A stretch of DNA of 64,000 bases from Streptomyces sp. NBC_01341 (GTDB lineage: Bacteria > Actinomycetota > Actinomycetes > Streptomycetales > Streptomycetaceae), in assembly GCF_035946055.1 (NCBI RefSeq), contig NZ_CP108364.1, positions 4,898,001 to 4,962,000 of the forward strand, in the 5' to 3' direction. The position numbers were made by a program, and so were the translations under genes. Below, piece after piece: positions 59,992 through 64,000 of this stretch; the first letter of the stretch is position 1; each line of letters starts with the position of its first letter. The notes below the pieces were generated by a model. It searched no databases. It had not been told where the DNA came from and saw only the letters and a list, made by a program, of their open reading frames with translations.

Positions 59992-61386
59992 CTACCGCCG
60001 GGCCCGCAACTCCCTCACGGCGGCCACGACCAGCACGGCACCGGTGGCCCCCGCCGACCACAGCACCTGCGGACGGGCCGCGTCGTCGGTGAGCATCAGC
60101 AGCAGGACGGCCAGCAGACCGGCCAGCGTCACCCAGCTCAGATACGGGAAACACCACATCCGCAGCGCCAGTCCGCCGGGGGCCTCGCGCTCCAGCCTGC
60201 GCCGCAGCCGCAGTTGGGAAGCCGCGATCAGGCCCCACACGAACAGCAGCACCGCGCCGACCGAGTTGAGCATGTAGAGGAACACGGTGTCGGGCCACCG
60301 GAGATTGAGCAGTACGGAGACGAACCCGAAAGCCACGGAGGCCAGGACGGCACGCCGGGGGACGCCGCTGCCGGCCGGTCCGCCCGACATCGTGAGCAGT
60401 CCGCGCGGCGCCTCCCCGCGCTCGGCCAGCGAGAAGATCATGCGTGACGATCCGTACAGGTTGGCGTTCAGCGCGGAGAGCAGTGCGACGAACACCACGA
60501 TGTTCATGATCTGCCCGGCCGACGGCACGCCCAGGGAGTCCAGGACCTTCACGTACGGGCTCAGCCCCGCCCGCTGCGCGGTCCACGGCAGCACGGTCAC
60601 GATGACCAGCATCGATCCCACGTAGAAGAAGAGGATGCGCACCACCGCGCCGCGCACCGCACGGCCCACCGCGCGCGCCGGATCGTCGGTCTCTGCCGCC
60701 GCGATCGTGACGACCTCCAGCCCGCCGAAGGCGAACACCACCGTGAGTACGCCGGAGACGACACCGCTCCAGCCGTTCGGCAGGAAACCGCCCCGGCCGG
60801 TCAGATTCGTCAGGCCCACCGGATGCGTGTCGGGGAGCAGACCGAGGACGGCCAGCAGGCCGAGCACCAGGAACGCCACGATGGCGGTCACCTTGAGCGC
60901 GGCGAACCAGAACTCGAACTCGCCGAAGTTCTTGACCGCCGTCAGATTGGCCGCGGTGAACACGGCCATGAACACCAGTACCCACAGCCACTGGTCCACC
61001 GCGGGCACCCATCCGTGGGCGATCTGCGCGGCGGCGGTCGCCTCCACGGCCAGGACCACCACCAGCAGGAACCAGTAGAGCCAGCCCACCCCGAAACCGG
61101 CCCATCGGCCGAGCGCGCGCTCCGCGTGGACGGAGAACGACCCTGAAGCGGGCATCGCCGCGGACATCTCGCCCAGCATCCGCATCACGAGCATCGCCAG
61201 CGTGCCCGCGATCAGATACGAGACGACGACCGCCGGCCCGGCGACCGCGATCCCGGCACCCGAGCCGACGAAGAGGCCTGCTCCGATGACACCGCCGAGA
61301 CCGAGCATCGTCAGATGGCGTTGTTTCAGGCCGTGCGTCAGGGGCTCGGAGGGCACGGAGGAGTGCGTGGGGGGCGCGTCGTGCAT
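59992..61386 (-). CDS. APC-family amino acid permease, copy 2
   Basis: A 464-residue permease of the same group as copy 1, with nearly the same N-terminal block (LTHGLKQRHLTMLGLGGVIG) and FAFGGLEVVTIAAAETDDP in helix 6. About 12 helices are predicted. It is separated from copy 1 by 118 bp. The two are each other's nearest relatives in the window, pointing to a tandem duplication. Confidence 0.92.
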   Translation of the reverse strand: MHDAPPTHSSVPSEPLTHGLKQRHLTMLGLGGVIGAGLFVGSGAGIAVAGPAVVVSYLIAGTLAMLVMRMLGEMSAAMPASGSFSVHAERALGRWAGFGVGWLYWFLLVVVLAVEATAAAQIAHGWVPAVDQWLWVLVFMAVFTAANLTAVKNFGEFEFWFAALKVTAIVAFLVLGLLAVLGLLPDTHPVGLTNLTGRGGFLPNGWSGVVSGVLTVVFAFGGLEVVTIAAAETDDPARAVGRAVRGAVVRILFFYVGSMLVIVTVLPWTAQRAGLSPYVKVLDSLGVPSAGQIMNIVVFVALLSALNANLYGSSRMIFSLAERGEAPRGLLTMSGGPAGSGVPRRAVLASVAFGFVSVLLNLRWPDTVFLYMLNSVGAVLLFVWGLIAASQLRLRRRLEREAPGGLALRMWCFPYLSWVTLAGLLAVLLLMLTDDAARPQVLWSAGATGAVLVVAAVRELRARR

Positions 61387-61644
61387 GAGGTGCGGGTCAC
61401 TCTCGGATCATTTATGGGGAACCTACAGTCTCACGGCCCGGTGCCCCTTCCTGAACCATGGCCCGGGCGCTCCCTCACCTCAGTGACCAGCATCACGTCA
61501 AGAAGAGATTGCGCACTCTCCTTTGTGCGAACCCGACTAAGTCGTCAACCACCGCTTTGTGGGCGGCTGATGGTGATCGAGCGATATTCAGTCGGCTAAC
61601 GTCACCATCAGTCCTGCCCTGCCGATCTCACCCGCGGAGTCCTG

Positions 61645-62238
61645 ATGAGCACTGCTGCCGCCCCCGCCCGCTCCGGAGCGGTCCTCGCCGACCTGCTGCC
61701 CGCGGCCCGGAACCGTTACGCCGTCGACACGGCACTGGTCCTCGGCGGCGCCGCGCTCACCGGCATCGCCGCGCAGATCGCCGTGCCCGTCCCCGGCTCC
61801 CCGGTTCCCGTCACCGGCCAGACCTTCGCCGCGCTGCTCATCGGCACCGCCCTGGGCGCCCGCCGCGGTTTCCTCTCCCTCGCCCTGTACACGCTCGTCG
61901 GCATGGCCGGCATGCCGTGGTTCTCCGGAGGCAGCTCCGGGGCCGGCGGCGCGTCCTTCGGTTACGTCCTCGGCATGCTCCTCGCCGCCACGGTCGTCGG
62001 CGGCCTCGCCCGGCGCGGCGGCGACCGCTCGGTCCTGCGCACCGCGGGCACCATGGCGGTCGGTTCCCTGCTCATCTACGCGGTCGGTGTGCCCTACCTG
62101 GCGCTCTCCACCGGCATGTCGTTCGGTGCCGCCGTCGCGGCCGGCCTGGTGCCCTTCCTGATCGGTGACGCCCTCAAGGCCGCGCTGGCCATGGGCGCCC
62201 TCCCCGCATCGTGGAAGCTCGTGGGGCGTCGCGGCTGA
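61645..62238 (+). CDS. bioY: BioY biotin transporter (ECF S component)
   Basis: A 197-residue membrane protein with about six helices. The BioY signature VPVPGSPVPVTGQTFAALL is at about residues 49-67, followed by GTALGARRGFLSLALYT and GMPWFSGG. BioY binds biotin and works alone or with the EcfT/EcfA energy-coupling proteins; no such genes are adjacent. ATG at 61645 has GGAG at 6 bp. It is transcribed opposite to the flanking permease genes and followed by a hairpin. No clear BirA or BioQ operator was recognised. Confidence 0.95.
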   Translation: MSTAAAPARSGAVLADLLPAARNRYAVDTALVLGGAALTGIAAQIAVPVPGSPVPVTGQTFAALLIGTALGARRGFLSLALYTLVGMAGMPWFSGGSSGAGGASFGYVLGMLLAATVVGGLARRGGDRSVLRTAGTMAVGSLLIYAVGVPYLALSTGMSFGAAVAAGLVPFLIGDALKAALAMGALPASWKLVGRRG

Positions 62239-62257
62239 CCCCGTACACACCACCGAA

Positions 62258-62302
62258 GAGGCTCGCCGGGTCGTGACGCGACACACCGGACCGGCGGGCC
62301 TC
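62258..62302 (+). terminator. Terminator of bioY
   Basis: The arms GAGGCTCGCCGG and CCGGCGGGCCTC (12 bp with one G:U pair) lie 20 bp past the stop. Confidence 0.6.
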
Positions 62303-62364
62303 TCGCGTGTCCCGGGGCCGTGGCCGTCCCGCAGGCCCGCGCGGGGGCGCCGCCGCCCTCATGA

Positions 62365-62414
62365 GGAAGGCTCTCCGCCCGTACGCCTGCCGGCGCGACG
62401 AGGGAGAGCCTTCC
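62365..62414. terminator. Hairpin between convergent bioY and permease 3
   Basis: Perfect 12-bp arms GGAAGGCTCTCC and complement enclose a small inner stem CGCC/GGCG. It lies 38 bp past the permease 3 stop on the minus strand and after the bioY hairpin. Confidence 0.7.
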
Positions 62415-62451
62415 CGGCATACCCGGCCCCGCCGTCAGGCGGGCGGGGCGG

Positions 62452-63891
62452 TCACTCGACCGGTGCCGCCGCCTTCCGGCTGCGGGCGTCACGCACCAGC
62501 GAGACGGCCACCACCAGCGCCGCGACCAGCAGCGAGAGCAGCACCTGCTCGCGTCCCGCGTCGTCGGTCAGCATGTAGACCAGGACGAAGGAGATCATCG
62601 CGATCGTCGCCCAGGTCAGGTAGGGGAAGAGCCACATCCGTACGACGAGCTTCTCGGGCGACTCGCGCAGGATGATGCCGCGCATCCGCAGCTGGGTGAA
62701 GCAGATCACCAGCCACACGAAGAGGGCGACCGCGCCGGAGGAGTTCAGCAGGAAGGCGAACACCGTGTCCGGCCACTGGTAGTTGAAGAACACCGCGACG
62801 AAGCCGAACACGACGGACGAGAGGATCGCCACCTGGGGCACGCCCCGCTTGTTCACCGTGGCGAACGCCTTGGGGGCGTCGCCGCGCTGTCCGAGCGAGA
62901 AGGCCATGCGCGAGGCCGTGTAGAGGCCCGAGTTGAGGCAGGAGAGCACGGCCGTCAGCACGATGACGTCCATGACCTGGCCGGCGTGCGGGATGCCGAT
63001 GACGTTGAGCGCGGCGACGTAGGAGCCGTCCTCGACGATCGACGGGTCGTTCCACGGCAGCAGGGTCAGCACGACGAGGATCGACCCCAGGTAGAAGATG
63101 GCGATACGCCAGATCACGCTGTTGGTCGCCTTGGAGACGGCACGCCGCGGGTCCTCGGACTCACCCGCCGCCAGCGTCACGATCTCGCTGCCCATGAAGG
63201 AGAAGACGACCATCAGCACACCGGTGAGGACGGCTCCCGGCCCTTCGGGGAAGAAGCCGCCGGTGTCCGTGAGGTGGGCGAACCCGGACCCCCCGGCGTC
63301 CGAGCCCGGGAGCACGCCGAAGACCGCGAGGAGGCCGACGACGACGAACGCGCCGATCGCGACGACCTTGATCCCGGCGAACCAGAACTCGAACTCGCCG
63401 TACGAGCCCACGGAGACCAGGTTGGTCGCCGTCAGCACCACCATGACGATCAGCGCCCAGGCCCACTGCGGGACGCCCGGGACCCAGCCCTCCAGGATCT
63501 TGGCGCCCGCCGTGGCCTCGACGGCGAGCACCACGACCCAGAAGAACCAGTAGAGCCAGCCGATGGAGAAGCCCGCCCAGCGGCCCAGGGCCTGGTCGGC
63601 GTAGGCGGAGAAGGAGCCGGAGCTCGGCCGGGCGACGGCCATCTCGCCGAGCATCCGCATGACGAAGACGACCATCAGGCCGACCAGCGCGTACGACAGG
63701 AGGATGGCCGGCCCCGCGGCTGCGATACCGGCGCCGGAACCGACGAAGAGGCCGGCTCCGATCACGCCGCCGATGGCGATCATCGAGAGATGACGGTTCT
63801 TGAGACCGGCCTTGAGCCCGTCCGGGGAGCCGGGCTTACCCGGCTCCCCGGGCTGTTGGCCCGGACCTGCCAGAGTCGTCTGCGACGTCAT
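62452..63891 (-). CDS. APC-family amino acid permease, copy 3
   Basis: A 479-residue permease, about 12 helices. The N-terminal 25 residues are Gly/Pro-rich; the conserved block LKNRHLSMIAIGGVIGAGLF follows. Helix 6 region is FSFMGSEIVTLAAGESEDP. It differs from copies 1 and 2 more than they do from each other (for example Gly-Ser for Gly-Leu in helix 6, and PSSGSFSAYADQALG for PASGSFSVHAERA). GabP-like, but substrate is not certain. It ends at a strong hairpin. Confidence 0.92.
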   Translation of the reverse strand: MTSQTTLAGPGQQPGEPGKPGSPDGLKAGLKNRHLSMIAIGGVIGAGLFVGSGAGIAAAGPAILLSYALVGLMVVFVMRMLGEMAVARPSSGSFSAYADQALGRWAGFSIGWLYWFFWVVVLAVEATAGAKILEGWVPGVPQWAWALIVMVVLTATNLVSVGSYGEFEFWFAGIKVVAIGAFVVVGLLAVFGVLPGSDAGGSGFAHLTDTGGFFPEGPGAVLTGVLMVVFSFMGSEIVTLAAGESEDPRRAVSKATNSVIWRIAIFYLGSILVVLTLLPWNDPSIVEDGSYVAALNVIGIPHAGQVMDVIVLTAVLSCLNSGLYTASRMAFSLGQRGDAPKAFATVNKRGVPQVAILSSVVFGFVAVFFNYQWPDTVFAFLLNSSGAVALFVWLVICFTQLRMRGIILRESPEKLVVRMWLFPYLTWATIAMISFVLVYMLTDDAGREQVLLSLLVAALVVAVSLVRDARSRKAAAPVE

Positions 63892-63930
63892 GGATCGAAT
63901 CCTTACGTTTTCTGATCACGTGTGTCGGTG

Positions 63931-63960
63931 TTGCCTCCGCCTGGGGTGGTGCGGAGGCAA
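63931..63960 (-). other. Hairpin upstream of permease 3
   Basis: A perfect 10-bp inverted repeat TTGCCTCCGC/GCGGAGGCAA with a 10-nt loop lies 40 bp before the permease ATG. It may be the terminator of the next gene to the right or a leader structure; no T tract is present. Confidence 0.45.
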
Positions 63961-64000
63961 GGCCACGCATTCAAGCCCGACCGGAACCAGAAACGGAACC

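Noticed and set aside
1..64000. Mobile element, prophage, CRISPR or secondary-metabolite cluster
   Set aside because: No transposase, integrase, phage structural gene, spaced repeats, PKS/NRPS or terpene gene was recognised, and composition is even throughout.

Overview
This is a GC-rich (roughly 70% or more) actinobacterial chromosome segment. Strong G/C third-position bias, frequent GTG starts, 4-bp GTGA/ATGA gene overlaps, mycothiol-type redox proteins, a Nur-box sodF and a PknG/GlnH/GlnX locus all point to Streptomyces or a close relative. It looks like ordinary chromosome: no transposase, phage gene, CRISPR array, tRNA, rRNA or attachment site was recognised.

Layout. (1) 1-6311, minus strand: an ABC exporter, with the ATPase cut by the window edge and two very large FtsX-type permeases. 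(2) 6526-6930: group II truncated haemoglobin. (3) 7030-17818, minus strand: a seven-gene signalling cluster, glnX-like sensor, glnH-like binding protein, unknown coiled-coil protein, PknG-type kinase, PP2C phosphatase, vWA protein, FHA protein. Four successive starts are coupled or closely spaced, and three of the proteins carry zinc ribbons. (4) 18049-24767, minus strand: a complete sugar-uptake operon (ROK repressor, lipoprotein, two permeases, GH4 glycosidase, BadF-type sugar kinase) with a visible promoter, operator and terminator. (5) 24917-26834: MscS channel and divergent HNH nuclease. (6) 26872-32932: secreted GH84 hexosaminidase, then on the plus strand a small repeat protein coupled to malQ, and a small membrane protein. 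(7) 33011-35174: LysR regulator and allantoicase. (8) 35347-47487, minus strand: two aminopeptidase N paralogues flanking asd, a secreted subtilase, an alpha/beta hydrolase and an AbiEi/DUF559-like protein. (9) 47620-54641, plus strand: DsbA-family protein, GPH-type transporter overlapping a sphingosine-1-phosphate-lyase-like enzyme, and a secreted penicillin-acylase/discoidin protein. (10) 54758-58421: sodF with Nur box, MFS exporter with divergent ArsR-type regulator, Vat-type acetyltransferase. (11) 58458-63891: three related APC amino-acid permeases around bioY.

How the genes fit together. The most coherent and least described unit is region 3. In mycobacteria GlnX-GlnH-PknG senses extracellular Asp/Glu and controls metabolism through an FHA protein. 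Here that core is extended by a phosphatase that could reverse the kinase, a vWA protein and an FHA protein that could be a substrate or reader. Region 4 pairs a GH4 (normally 6-phospho-sugar) enzyme with an ABC importer and its own kinase rather than a PTS. Most other genes are single transcription units separated by strong hairpins, many of which are listed.
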